Assembly: GCA_049999765.1 (NCBI GenBank)
Contig: JBNGIQ010008317.1
Location: 1 to 20,470 of the forward strand
Source: Phaeoceros laevis
Lineage: Eukaryota > Anthocerotophyta > Anthocerotopsida > Notothyladales
Direction of reading: 5' to 3'
DNA: 20,470 nucleotides
The notes beneath the pieces were generated by a model. It was not told the DNA's origin. It saw nothing but the letters and a program-made list of their open reading frames with translations, and did no database searches. The translations under genes were made by a program, and so were the position numbers. Every line of letters starts with the position of its first letter. The first letter of the stretch is position 1. Positions 7,449-15,062 of this stretch are shown here, one piece after another.

Positions 7449-8013
7449 GTGTAACCTTGCGAAAGGGGAATCAGCTGCGTACAGCGCTAGGAGGAAGACC
7501 ACCGGAAACTCATGTTGCTGGAACAGCCACTGTGTTGCTTTCTGGATGGTGGCCTTAGAATCGGGGGCTCCTCTTCTCAGCCGAAGACAAGTCCTTGGCA
7601 ATGTAACTTACATGCCTAAGCCATTCCTAGGCCAGGAGTCGAGAAGCTGGAAGTAGGATTTGGTTTTCTCCACTCCCAAGTGCTCTAGGCCCTCGAGGTT
7701 GTCAAGGTCGCTTGGAAGTGGATGCCTTTCCTCTTCGCGCTTGATAATAAGCTGTCTCAGCCATACGGTCATCCAAAATCCTTCCACTCAGGCGAACTTT
7801 CTTGTTGTTCAAACTCGAAAGCATAAGAAATCCGTTTGTCCCGCATCCCAATGGTTGGTGTTGGTGCAGACACAAACTGGCTAAAGATCTTAGATGTGAG
7901 CGTTGCAAAATTTCAACGCTACTAGCACATCGAGAATGCGGTGATGCGTGGATCGAACACACGACCTTCAGATCTTTAGTCTGACGCTCTCCCATAAACC
8001 GAGCTATCCCCGC
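7449..8013 (-). repeat. Right arm of the large inverted repeat
   Basis: This is the reverse complement of 4612-5132 with indels, beginning at GTGTAACCTTGCG and ending in the damaged tRNA-Phe. Part of it (7646-7900) recurs in direct orientation at 16340-16567, and its tRNA-proximal part recurs at 13896-14085. Confidence 0.9.
7937..8013 (-). pseudogene. tRNA-Phe pseudogene, anticodon changed to AAA
   Basis: A 77-nt relative of the tRNA at 4612. The minus strand keeps GCGGGGATAGCTC, the anticodon stem and TTCGATC, but the loop is CTAAAGA (anticodon AAA instead of GAA). The D loop is lengthened (GGTTTATGGGA) and an extra A lies in the 3' acceptor strand. These changes argue against a working tRNA. 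The PPR gene's region begins right after it on the plus strand. Confidence 0.85.
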
Positions 8014-8347
8014 CATATGGGCAATGCTCCACCTACAATTTGGCACCACCAACGGGATGCAACATCAGCGGTTTTGGATGCCAGCAGCTGGGAGGCAGGC
8101 CCACACCCTGGAGCTGGAGGGGAGGTTAAATGTGCCTCCGAGGCAATGGATTTACACAAGCTGCACATTTGTGCCGTGCAGTGGCTTAGCAGCCAAGCTA
8201 CGCATACCGGACAATAGCAGTGCTGGAGAACGACAAGAGTTGTTGTGGAGGCAGTATATCTTGGACTCCACATTGTGGGGGGACTGCAGGATGAACTAGA
8301 AGGGCGCGCGCTCTCCCGACTTCAGGCACAAGGAGTCCAAGGAGCCC
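8014..8347. other. Leader region of the PPR pseudogene
   Basis: No separate gene is visible. The frame of the PPR gene is open from after a TAG (8297-8299) through SPDFRHKESKEP to the ATG at 8348, so coding sequence may once have extended further upstream. A CTGCAG just before this point could be a splice acceptor. Confidence 0.35.
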
Positions 8348-8852
8348 ATGTGGCTGAACAACTTCTACAAGCCTGACTGGGTGGATGCGGAGCTGGCTGC
8401 CTTGGACAAGCAGGTTGGACGGTCTGCTCAGCCTACATCCAACCCCTTGTTGCATGCTGCTCCGACGGTGCAAGAGTGCCATGGGTACGGAACGGCTCAG
8501 GCTGTAATCGAACAATTTTGTGAGACTGGGCAGCTAAGTCCAGCAGTGGACGCTTTGACCGTCTTGGCGAAGAAACAATCTCGTGTGTCCTCCTCTCTGC
8601 TGTACAGAGTCATTCGGATATGCGGGGCTGAAAAAAATTTGGTGTTGGGGCGACGACTTGATGATCTCACTGTCAAGCTTGGGCACGGATCCAACGCATT
8701 TTTGGGAAACCATCTCTTGCGCATGTATGCATGTGGAGGTAGGCTACATGAGGCCATGGATGTGTTCAACACGGTAGGGAAACCGGATATTTGGCAGCCG
8801 CTAAAACTTGAAAATGGAGGCAGCCTCCACGCCCACGACTTCCACAGCTTGC

Positions 8853-8890
8853 AACTCCCTCCGTCCTTCCCTCCGTCCCTTCCTCCGTCC
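8853..8890. repeat. Pyrimidine-rich CCTCCGTCC microsatellite inside the PPR frame
   Basis: Loose repeats of CCCTCCGTCCTT lie within a ~130-bp stretch (about 8795-8925) that interrupts a PPR motif between GKPDI and SSIISADAKHG. The insert keeps the frame. It resembles the polypyrimidine tract of an intron but lacks a convincing donor. Confidence 0.6.
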
Positions 8891-9084
8891 CTTGCATTGG
8901 ATTGCATGCATTATAACAACAGTGGTCTGTCTTCCATAATCTCTGCAGATGCTAAGCACGGACAACCGAAGGAGGCCATACAACTCTACCGTGAGATGCG
9001 TAGGTCAGGAGTGAAGGCGGATGGTTACGTCTTTGTAGCTGCCCTTCAAGCTTGTGCATTTGCCGCTGACTTAGAATCTGGCAG

Positions 9085-10465
9085 AAAAGAGGACTGCTGG
9101 ATGACGTAGTGGTGGGCACCTGCCTGGTGGACATGTATGCAAAATGTGGTGAGCTGGAAGATGCGCACCAGGTTTTTGACAGTATGGACACAAAGAATGT
9201 GGTGACATGGACAGCACTGATCGCCGGGTATGCACAGCAAGCACTCGGCCAAGAGGAGCTTGTTGTGTACGGACAAATGGAGGAGGCGGGCCTCATTTTG
9301 GCTAACCATGTTACTTTTATTTGCCTTCTGAAGGCGTGTGCAAGCACTGGTGCCTTGCAGAAGGGCAGGCAGCTTCACTCAAAGATTGTCAAAAGAGGAC
9401 TGCTGGATAACGTAGTGGTGGGCACCTGCCTGGTAGACATGTATGCAAAATGTGGTGAGCTGGAAGATGCACGCCAGGTTTTTGACAACATGGACACAAA
9501 GAGTGTGGTAACATGGACAGCCCTGATCACTGGGTATGCACATCAAGGACTTGGCCAAGAGGCGCTTGTTGTGTATGGACAAATGGAGGACACGGGTCTC
9601 ATTTTGGCTGACCATGTTACTTTTGCAAGCCTCTTGAAGGCATGTGCAAGCACTGGTGCCATACAGAAGGGCAGGGAGCTGCACTCAAAGATTGTCAAAA
9701 GAGGTATGCTGAATGATGTAGTGGTGGGCAACTGCCTGGTGGACATGTATGCAAAATGTGGTGAGCTGGACGTTGCACGCCAGGTTTTTGATAGCATGGC
9801 CACTAAGGATGTGGTGACATGGAATGCCGTGATTGCTGGGTATGCACAGCAAGGACTCGGCCAAGAGGCGCTTGTTGTGTATGGACAAATGGAGAAGGCG
9901 GGCCTCATTCTGGCTAACAATGTGACTTTTATTTGCCTTCTGAAGGCGTGTGCAAGCACTGGTGCCTTGCAGAAGGGCAGGGAGCTGCACTCAAAGATTG
10001 TCAAAAGAGGCCTGCTGGATGATGTAGTGGTGGGCAACTGCATGGTGGACATGTATGCAAAATGTGGTGAGGTGGAAGGTGCACGCCAGGTTTTTGACAG
10101 CATGGACACAAAGAATGTGGTGACATGGAATGCTCTGATTCCTGGGTATGCACAGCAGGGACTCGGCCAAGAGGCGCTTGTTGTGTATGGACAAATGGAG
10201 GAGGCGGGCTGCATTCTGGCTAACCATGTTACTTTTGTTTGCCTTCTAAAGGCGTGTGTAAGCACTGGTGCCTTGCAGAAGGGCAGGCAGCTTCACTCAC
10301 AGATTATCAAAAGGGGTCTTCTGGATGATGTGGTGGTGGGCACCTGCCTGGTGGACATGTATGCGGAATGTGGTGAGCTGGAAGATGCGCGCCAGGTATT
10401 TGACAGCATGGACACAAAGAATGTCGTGACATGGACAGCTCTGATCGCTGGGTATGGCCGGGACG
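9085..10465 (+). repeat. Tandem array of 306-bp PPR triplets, 4.5 copies
   Basis: Unit starts (AAAAGAGG or AAAAGGGG) lie at 9085, 9391, 9697, 10003 and 10309, exactly 306 bp apart, which equals 102 codons or one S-P-L triplet. Most positions are identical between units, implying recent amplification by unequal exchange or conversion. The last unit stops matching after CTGATCGCTGGGTATG. Confidence 0.95.
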
Positions 10466-10734
10466 ATGGGGAGGAGGAGTTTTGGAGTGTAGTGTGACGG
10501 GCTGCTCTAAATTTGGTGGTGCCCTGGTTGGAGGCACTGAAGGCGGAAAAATCGGAGACACGTCAGAAACTGGCGATTCCCGTTGCAGCACAATTCAGAT
10601 GCTGCACTGACGTGCAGGTGCTTGCCAGATGCTGGGTGACCTTTAGGCCTGTCGCATCAGGGCGAAAAGGAGAGGCAAAACCTGGATGGAGCCTTTTTCA
10701 CCATGAGTAACAGACCCGAGGTTACACTTACACC

Positions 10735-10758
10735 ACTACAGGATTCGGTTCCTGTAGT
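10735..10758. repeat. 9-bp hairpin with TTCGGT loop
   Basis: ACTACAGGA, loop TTCGGT, TCCTGTAGT. The second copy of the block keeps a shorter stem (CTACAG / CTGTAG) around 16878-16897. It precedes a TATAAAT site (10788-10794), so it may be a promoter-proximal structure. Function unknown. Confidence 0.7.
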
Positions 10759-10787
10759 CACCTTTATTAGGGCACCAATCAAGAGAG

Positions 10788-10794
10788 TATAAAT
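10788..10794 (+). promoter_or_regulatory. Candidate TATA box
   Basis: TATAAAT in AGAGAGTATAAATGAGGGC. The equivalent site in the duplicate (about 16929-16935) is also intact. No convincing plus-strand gene follows, so it may drive a non-coding transcript or be a leftover. Confidence 0.3.
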
Positions 10795-10860
10795 GAGGGC
10801 AGACGCCCTAGACCTAGTCTACCTCTGCCAGAGCTTCGGAATCTGGATCGAGACGGGAGC

Positions 10861-11305
10861 AGCTGTGAGCAGGCGATGGGCAAGCCCGGGCGGCCCAAGG
10901 TTGGCGTCCTCATGTTCCTGGAATTGGAGCTATAAACTGCAGCCACCCGGTTTGAGCTCCGGTGTTGCTCTTTATGGCATCCAACTCTAAGACTGTGGGA
11001 GTTGTGGCGCCTAGCTCTCCGTATGCAAGTCCTTTAGAGATTTCGGCTTTGGAGGCCCTTTCACAGCCGCTGTGAGCAGGCAATGGGCAGGCCCGAGGGC
11101 CTGAGGTTGGCATTCTCATGCTCTCGAATTGGAGGCTATAAAGCGCAGCCGTGTGGTGCCAGCTGCGGTGTTGCTCTTTATGGCATCTAACTCTAGGCCA
11201 TGGGAGTTGTGGCGCCTAGCTAGCCTCAACTTCTGACAGCTCGGAACTTTCTGTATGTAAGTTTTCTGGAGATCTCGGCTTTGGAGGTACTCTTTTACAG
11301 CCTTC
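10861..11305. repeat. Tandem repeat, ~208-bp unit x 2
   Basis: Units begin at GCTGTGAGCAGGC (10862 and 11069). They share CGGTGTTGCTCTTTATGGCAT, GGGAGTTGTGGCGCCTAGCT and TTTCGGCTTTGGAGG-type landmarks. Each unit has a TATAAA-containing core (10933 and 11134). The same pair recurs in the second unit of the locus at about 17003-17430. Confidence 0.85.
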
Positions 11306-11743
11306 GCTCACACCCTTGATTTTGGACTGTTTGCATGTACAGGGTTCTGGAATGTGCAGCTTTGGATAGGCTAGCCATTGCCGCCCACGAGTCTAGCACC
11401 CGCAGGCTGTGGCAGTCGCTCGTTGCAGCATCAATTAGCTTTTGGATAGCCTTCTTTGACACCCTTGATTAGACAGTTTGCAGGGCTTCTCCAGCAGCTC
11501 GGCGGCCCATCAGATGGCTGACCAGTTTGAGCCAGATCTGGATAATATAGACCAGTTTAGTACTGGGAGCCCCAGTTATTTGCTCTGTGCAGCATCAGTC
11601 ATTTGTTCGTGTTTTCAAAGCTTGCGGAAGCTTGGCAGACCTGTCCAGATGAAAAACTCCATTTGCGTAGTCATTTGCGGAGATTGGCAGGCATGTAAGA
11701 GGGAAACATTAGTGCCTCATGGTCCAGAATTTCCCCTTGTGCG
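11306..11743. other. Duplicated spacer, no supported gene
   Basis: A plus-strand frame at 11478-11747 begins MQGFSSSSAAHQMADQFE. In the duplicate the same frame opens similarly but stops earlier, so conservation does not support it. I see nothing else here. Confidence 0.4.
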
Positions 11744-12037
11744 CTAGCGAGTAGGTCCAGGAGCAGTAAGAGCATTGTTAGGGTAGAGTAGGATAGGCGG
11801 ACAGCACATCTGCTTATTGAGGTCGGCAATTCGTTCCTTGTAGGGGTTTGGAACAACTTCCTCACCTGGGGCTAGGTTGCACATGTTGCAAGTTGGATGG
11901 CCACATGTTAGCAATCTGGATTCTGACGTAATGTCATGATATGGAAAGCCATTGCAGCTGCAGGAAAGAAGCTCCATTCTGGAAGAGGGTGCACAGCAGA
12001 CATGGAAACATTTTTTTTGACAGTGGATCCAGGGAAA
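11744..12037 (-). CDS. Candidate cysteine-rich ORF, copy 1 (possible 3' exon)
   Basis: The minus strand is open for 97 codons from after a TAG (12038-12040) to a stop at 11744-11746. An ATG lies at about codon 21 (end 11977), giving 77 aa. Cysteine groups are C-F-H-V-C-C, then SCSCNGFPYHD, LTCGHPTCNMCNLAPGEE and QMCC. The CSC and CGHPTCNMC spacing resembles zinc-binding or disulfide knots. The frame stays open in the duplicate (17869-18159) despite several amino-acid changes and a 3-bp net indel, supporting a coding past. A TATAAA site is upstream at 12202-12210. I do not recognise the family; it could be the last exon of a split gene. Confidence 0.35.
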   Translation of the reverse strand, partial: FPWIHCQKKCFHVCCAPSSRMELLSCSCNGFPYHDITSESRLLTCGHPTCNMCNLAPGEEVVPNPYKERIADLNKQMCCPPILLYPNNALTAPGPTR

Positions 12038-12201
12038 CTAGAGCTCTAGCTGGCTTTGGTGAACAGCCACACCGTCCAGTGTCTCCTACCATATATCACG
12101 TATGATACGTCGTAGTTTCATTTTTTTGCCAAGAGGCCCAATCCTCGCGAGCGTTTCAATCAAACCGACTGAGTGATATGTCGTCCCCTTCATCAGCCAG
12201 A

Positions 12202-12210
12202 CTTTATAAA
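12202..12210 (-). promoter_or_regulatory. Candidate TATA box upstream of the cysteine-rich ORF
   Basis: TTTATAAAG on the minus strand, 165 bp upstream of the open frame ending at 12037. In the duplicate the site is changed to TTTATGAAG (about 18322-18330), so only copy 1 has an intact box. Confidence 0.35.
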
Positions 12211-12320
12211 CCCTTCAGATCAGACGGGCTTTGCACAGACCTCTTACACATGGAGTTCTAGGACAGGATAGCATAGGTGCCCATCAAACAAGTGTTGTCT
12301 AATGCACACTTCTAGCACAC

Positions 12321-12353
12321 TTAGTAAGCGGTTAGTAAGCGGTTAGTAAGCGG
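12321..12353. repeat. 11-bp tandem repeat x 3
   Basis: TTAGTAAGCGG is repeated three times in this copy. The duplicate has a single related unit (TGGTAAGCGG), followed instead by its own 31-bp duplication at 18455-18516. Confidence 0.9.
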
Positions 12354-12580
12354 TTTCGTGGTGGGGGATCGTAAGAACGTACAACACGAGCAATTGTAGC
12401 AATTGTATAATGTGTTACAGAAGGTGAACTCCGATCCGAAAGGAAAAACCACTCATACATGACGGTTGGTCACGGCTGTTCCATTGCAGCCCTTACGAGT
12501 CTCACCTTCCCACATCGAATAAGTAGAGGATCACACATGAGTGACAATGAGTCACTGAAATCAAGTGAAGTAACAACGAC

Positions 12581-13300
12581 TCAGCAGTGACTCCTACTCA
12601 ACACCATGTCAATTTTCTGTACCATTTCCTCAGCGGCCTTGCGAGCGAGCCTAATTCTATTGGCCTCCACCACTCTTTGGGTTTTATCTCGGGCCCGAGC
12701 AATTCTATCACACGATGATATCTGTCCAGATTTTTTTTGCGGAACCTCGGCTCCCTCCAGCTTATTCTCATGTAGACGAATTCTTGGAGTAGCACCTTTC
12801 CCCTTTTCTTCACTTCGTGATTTTTTCTTAAATGCTTTTCTTACGATTTCGTTGATCTCTTCTTCTTCTTCCATAGTTTTCACTTGCACTCTCTCGGAGA
12901 GACCTGCCTCAGCAATATCTCCTCCGCCAACCAATTTTCTATATGGCTTTATTTGTGGAACCTTGACTCCCTGGAGCCTATTCTCATGTGGACGATTTCT
13001 TGGAGTAGCATTTTCGGGGCGGGCGTCGGGCGCTGTTGCCCGTGCCCCAAGCAAGCGCGGGCATCCTGTGGGAACTGGCCGGACCGCCATTGCCATCTCA
13101 TTCCCTTCCCCCCTCAGGCTGGCCGCCTGGTGTTGTTGCCCGTGGCCCAAGGCAGGCGCGGGCGTCCATCCTGTGGAAGCAGGCCAAAACGCCATGGCCG
13201 CAGTGATCTCAGTCCCTTCCCCTGGCCGCACACCTAGTCTGGTGCTCTTACCCGCACCCCCAAGCATGCGCCGAGCACCCACGTTAACTCGAACAGCCAC
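12581..13300 (-). CDS. Unrecognised repetitive basic protein frame
   Basis: A 239-aa minus-strand frame. Residues ~20-95 contain two diverged ~34-aa repeats (anchored by GEGTEITAAMAFWPASTGW and GEGNEMAMAVRPVPTG). Residues ~97-118 and ~166-186 carry a second repeat pair with the pattern ATPRxRxHENxLxGxxVPQxK. An acidic patch (KTMEEEEEINEIVRK) and a long charged C-terminal helix (VVEANRIRLARKAAEEMVQK) follow. The C-terminal third is duplicated at about 18725-18898 with few amino-acid changes. Repeats on the DNA level explain the frame partly, so it may be fortuitous. The start is uncertain because an overlapping frame (13234-13428) could be an upstream exon. Confidence 0.3.
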   Translation of the reverse strand: MAVRVNVGARRMLGGAGKSTRLGVRPGEGTEITAAMAFWPASTGWTPAPALGHGQQHQAASLRGEGNEMAMAVRPVPTGCPRLLGARATAPDARPENATPRNRPHENRLQGVKVPQIKPYRKLVGGGDIAEAGLSERVQVKTMEEEEEINEIVRKAFKKKSRSEEKGKGATPRIRLHENKLEGAEVPQKKSGQISSCDRIARARDKTQRVVEANRIRLARKAAEEMVQKIDMVLSRSHC

Positions 13301-13428
13301 TTGAATTCACCATCGTATAGGACTAAACTGCCGGCGCCGCTAAATCTTTCACGGCAATCCAAGAGCAACACCTCGCGGAGACCTGGACTGAGCCTCGGGA
13401 GCAGCTTCACAATCTCACCAGCACTCAT
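13234..13428 (-). CDS. Possible small first exon, unrecognised
   Basis: A 64-codon minus-strand frame begins MSAGEIVKLLPRLSPGLREV and overlaps the repetitive frame in another phase. It has a regular Leu pattern. A donor-like GGTAAGAG lies near its end (about 13242-13249), so it could splice into the repetitive frame. No homologue is recognised; it may be chance. Confidence 0.2.
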   Translation of the reverse strand: MSAGEIVKLLPRLSPGLREVLLLDCRERFSGAGSLVLYDGEFKWLFELTWVLGACLGVRVRAPD

Positions 13429-13429
13429 C

Positions 13430-13890
13430 GGTATCAGGGTTCTAACCTACTTCGAGAGACTGGGATTGAACAAGCTTTTGAGGAGTCGACATGAATCCAA
13501 TTTTACAAAACCCAAGACTTAGATTATGAAGTTCACGCGATTATGAAGTTCACGCTTCGAGTGGGGGTTGGTTGGGAGTCTTGCCCAGGACACAAGGCAG
13601 AATTAACTTCGAATGTAACTTGGAATGTCACTAAATTGGATTGTAACTTGGAAGTTAAATTCCAACGAAAAACCATGCGCACTACAGATTTTCAGATAAT
13701 TAGGCAGGCTGGCTGGCCATGGGACTGGTGATTTCAACCAGCACTAACTACCACCTCTGCAAGCATGCTCGCTCGCTGGCTCGCTTCTTATAAGCACTAA
13801 AAGTTTGCTTGTAACGGAAGCGCTAAAAAAGTTGTCGAGTAATTAGACAAACGTCTAATTGGCAGAGTTGCGGAGGACGATGGTGAAACG
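13430..13890. other. Spacer, no supported gene
   Basis: It contains a short direct duplication (ATTATGAAGTTCACGC at 13524 and 13541) and repeated GTAACTTGGAA-type words near 13615-13655. No convincing coding frame is visible. Confidence 0.4.
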
Positions 13891-14010
13891 GGAGTAGCAT
13901 AAGAAATCCGTTTGTCCCGCATCCCAATGGTTGGTGCAGACAGAAACTGGCTAAAGATCTCAGATGTGAGCGTTGCAAAATTTCGACGCTACTATCACAT
14001 GTATCGAGAA

Positions 14011-14085
14011 TGCGGTGAGCGTGGATGGACACGCGACCTTCAGATCTTTAGTCTGACGCTCTCCCATAAGCTGAGCTATCCCCGC
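14011..14085 (-). pseudogene. Second tRNA-Phe pseudogene (AAA anticodon, broken T loop)
   Basis: 75 nt. The acceptor arms match the intact gene, but the anticodon loop is CTAAAGA (AAA). The D loop has the same enlargement as the copy at 7937, and the T loop is one base short (TCCATC), destroying box B. Shared changes show it derives from the 7937 type rather than directly from 4612. Its 115-bp flank (13896-14010) is also shared with that copy. Confidence 0.85.
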
Positions 14086-14118
14086 CATATGGGCAGATCA
14101 AGTTTTTGTCGAGTTCAA

Positions 14119-14405
14119 TACCAAAATAGGTCAAGCGTTTGCATGCCGAGGTTGTGAGGTGTGAGTCTGATCCCTACTATGTGTGCACATGCCTGGTTAA
14201 CATGTATGGGAAGTTTGGGAGCATTATGGAAGCGGAAAAGGCGTTTGATGGATTGGTCCAGCGTGACGTGGTGTCGTGGAATTCTATGCTTGCAGCTTAT
14301 GGCCAGCAGGGTTATGCCGAGGAGGCTGTGAAGCTGCACGAGGAACTGCTGGAAGAGGCAAGCCCGGAGCGGTGGACCTTTGTGAGCGTGCTCCCAAGCT
14401 TGTAG
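14119..14405 (+). pseudogene. PPR gene fragment (S-P-L motifs)
   Basis: The plus strand reads HAEVVRCE, then CLVNMYGKFGSIMEAEKAF (S motif), VVSWNSMLAAYGQQGYAEEA (P motif) and RWTFVSVLPSL (start of an L motif), then a stop at 14403-14405. It is a different PPR sequence from the array at 9085, so it is not a simple copy. Both ends are cut. The sequence after WTFVSVL (from 14378) is the join point reused at 18899 in the third unit. Confidence 0.8.
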
Positions 14406-14779
14406 CATGCTTGCAGACGAAGAGGCAGGTCTTGCAAACCAGTTTCAAGAGCAGCTGTACACTAAGGGAATTCATATGCATGCAGCTTTGTGAGCATGTA
14501 TTGATCAAAAGTGCTCCAAGGTTGGAGCCGACACAAGAGCATGACATTGTGGGGAAACTTCAGCTGTGACCTGTACTAGTTACACTAATTGCCCGGTAGT
14601 GATGGTAGTGCTTACCAGATTCTGCTACCTGTTCTGGTTAGCCAAATTCTACTGCCTGGTCTGGTATCATGGTATGCCGCCTTCTGCCATGTCATGCGCA
14701 CGCGTAGGAGTGGCAACCTTGCGAGGGCTTGAAGGACGACACCGGAAACTCATGTGCCTGGAACTGCTCAGAATTGTGG

Positions 14780-14922
14780 GTGCGTGAGACAAATCTAAAC
14801 TTAGTGTAATATTTTGTTTGCTTCCATTTTTATTTAATTATTTTACTGTGCGTGAGACAAATCTATTAATCTAAACTTAGTCTAATAATTTTTTTACTTC
14901 CATTCTTATTTAATTATTTTAC
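14780..14922. repeat. AT-rich tandem repeat, ~68/75 bp
   Basis: Units begin GTGCGTGAGACAAATCT at 14780 and 14848 and end TTATTTAATTATTTTAC. They form most of a ~250-bp AT-rich insertion absent from the third unit. Base composition contrasts sharply with the neighbours, suggesting an inserted small element, but no terminal repeats are clear. Confidence 0.75.
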
Positions 14923-15062
14923 AACTATTCACTTTAAACAAGCAATCATTAGCAAGCCCTGTCAGTCGATTTAGAATCTTGATGACGACTTAATGAAAGG
15001 GAACGCGTCGAAAATCCACTAGCACTGGTGGGTTATGCAGAATTTGAGTACACCCAACCGTG

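Larger units (their letters stand above)
8348..10497 (+). pseudogene. PLS-class pentatricopeptide repeat (PPR) gene, frameshifted and truncated
   Basis: Land-plant PLS-class PPR proteins bind organellar RNA, typically for C/U editing. The first frame (8348-9109, 253 codons) contains AVIEQFCETGQLSPAV, a degenerate L/S pair (NHLLRMYACGGRLHEAMDVF) and AKHGQPKEAIQLYREM, interrupted near codons 150-190 by an in-frame insert rich in CCTCCGTCC. The second frame (9109-10497, 462 codons) holds repeated triplets of P (36 aa, VVTWTALIAGYAQQGLGQEA), L (35 aa, HVTFICLLKACASTGALQKG) and S (31 aa, CLVDMYAKCGELEDARQVF). The frames are separated by a 22-bp deletion at about 9084/9085 relative to the other repeat units. 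The fifth unit breaks off after IAGYG, and no E or DYW domain follows, so editing activity is not expected. An uncharacterised short product from the second frame alone cannot be excluded. Confidence 0.85.
10414..12753 (+). repeat. Segmental duplication, copy 1 (partner 16568-18898)
   Basis: This is a ~2.3-kb block collinear with 16568-18898, from ACAAAGAATGT in the last PPR unit to GCGGAACCTCGGCTC. Differences are scattered substitutions and small indels. It contains the PPR tail, a 208-bp tandem repeat, TATA-like sites and two minus-strand cysteine-rich frames. Downstream of the PPR stop (10495-10497) the same frame stays open to about 10710 and matches the readthrough form in copy 2. Confidence 0.95.

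Noticed and set aside
9379-10265. Minus-strand frames of 78-240 codons across the PPR array
   Set aside because: They repeat with the 306-bp PPR period and are antisense shadows.
9085-10465. CRISPR-like or satellite array
   Set aside because: The 306-bp units translate into canonical PPR S-P-L motifs with no spacers; they are coding repeats.
12606-13304. 232-codon plus-strand frame opposite the repetitive minus-strand frame
   Set aside because: The minus strand has the more protein-like helix and repeat pattern, and the plus frame is its shadow; neither is certain.
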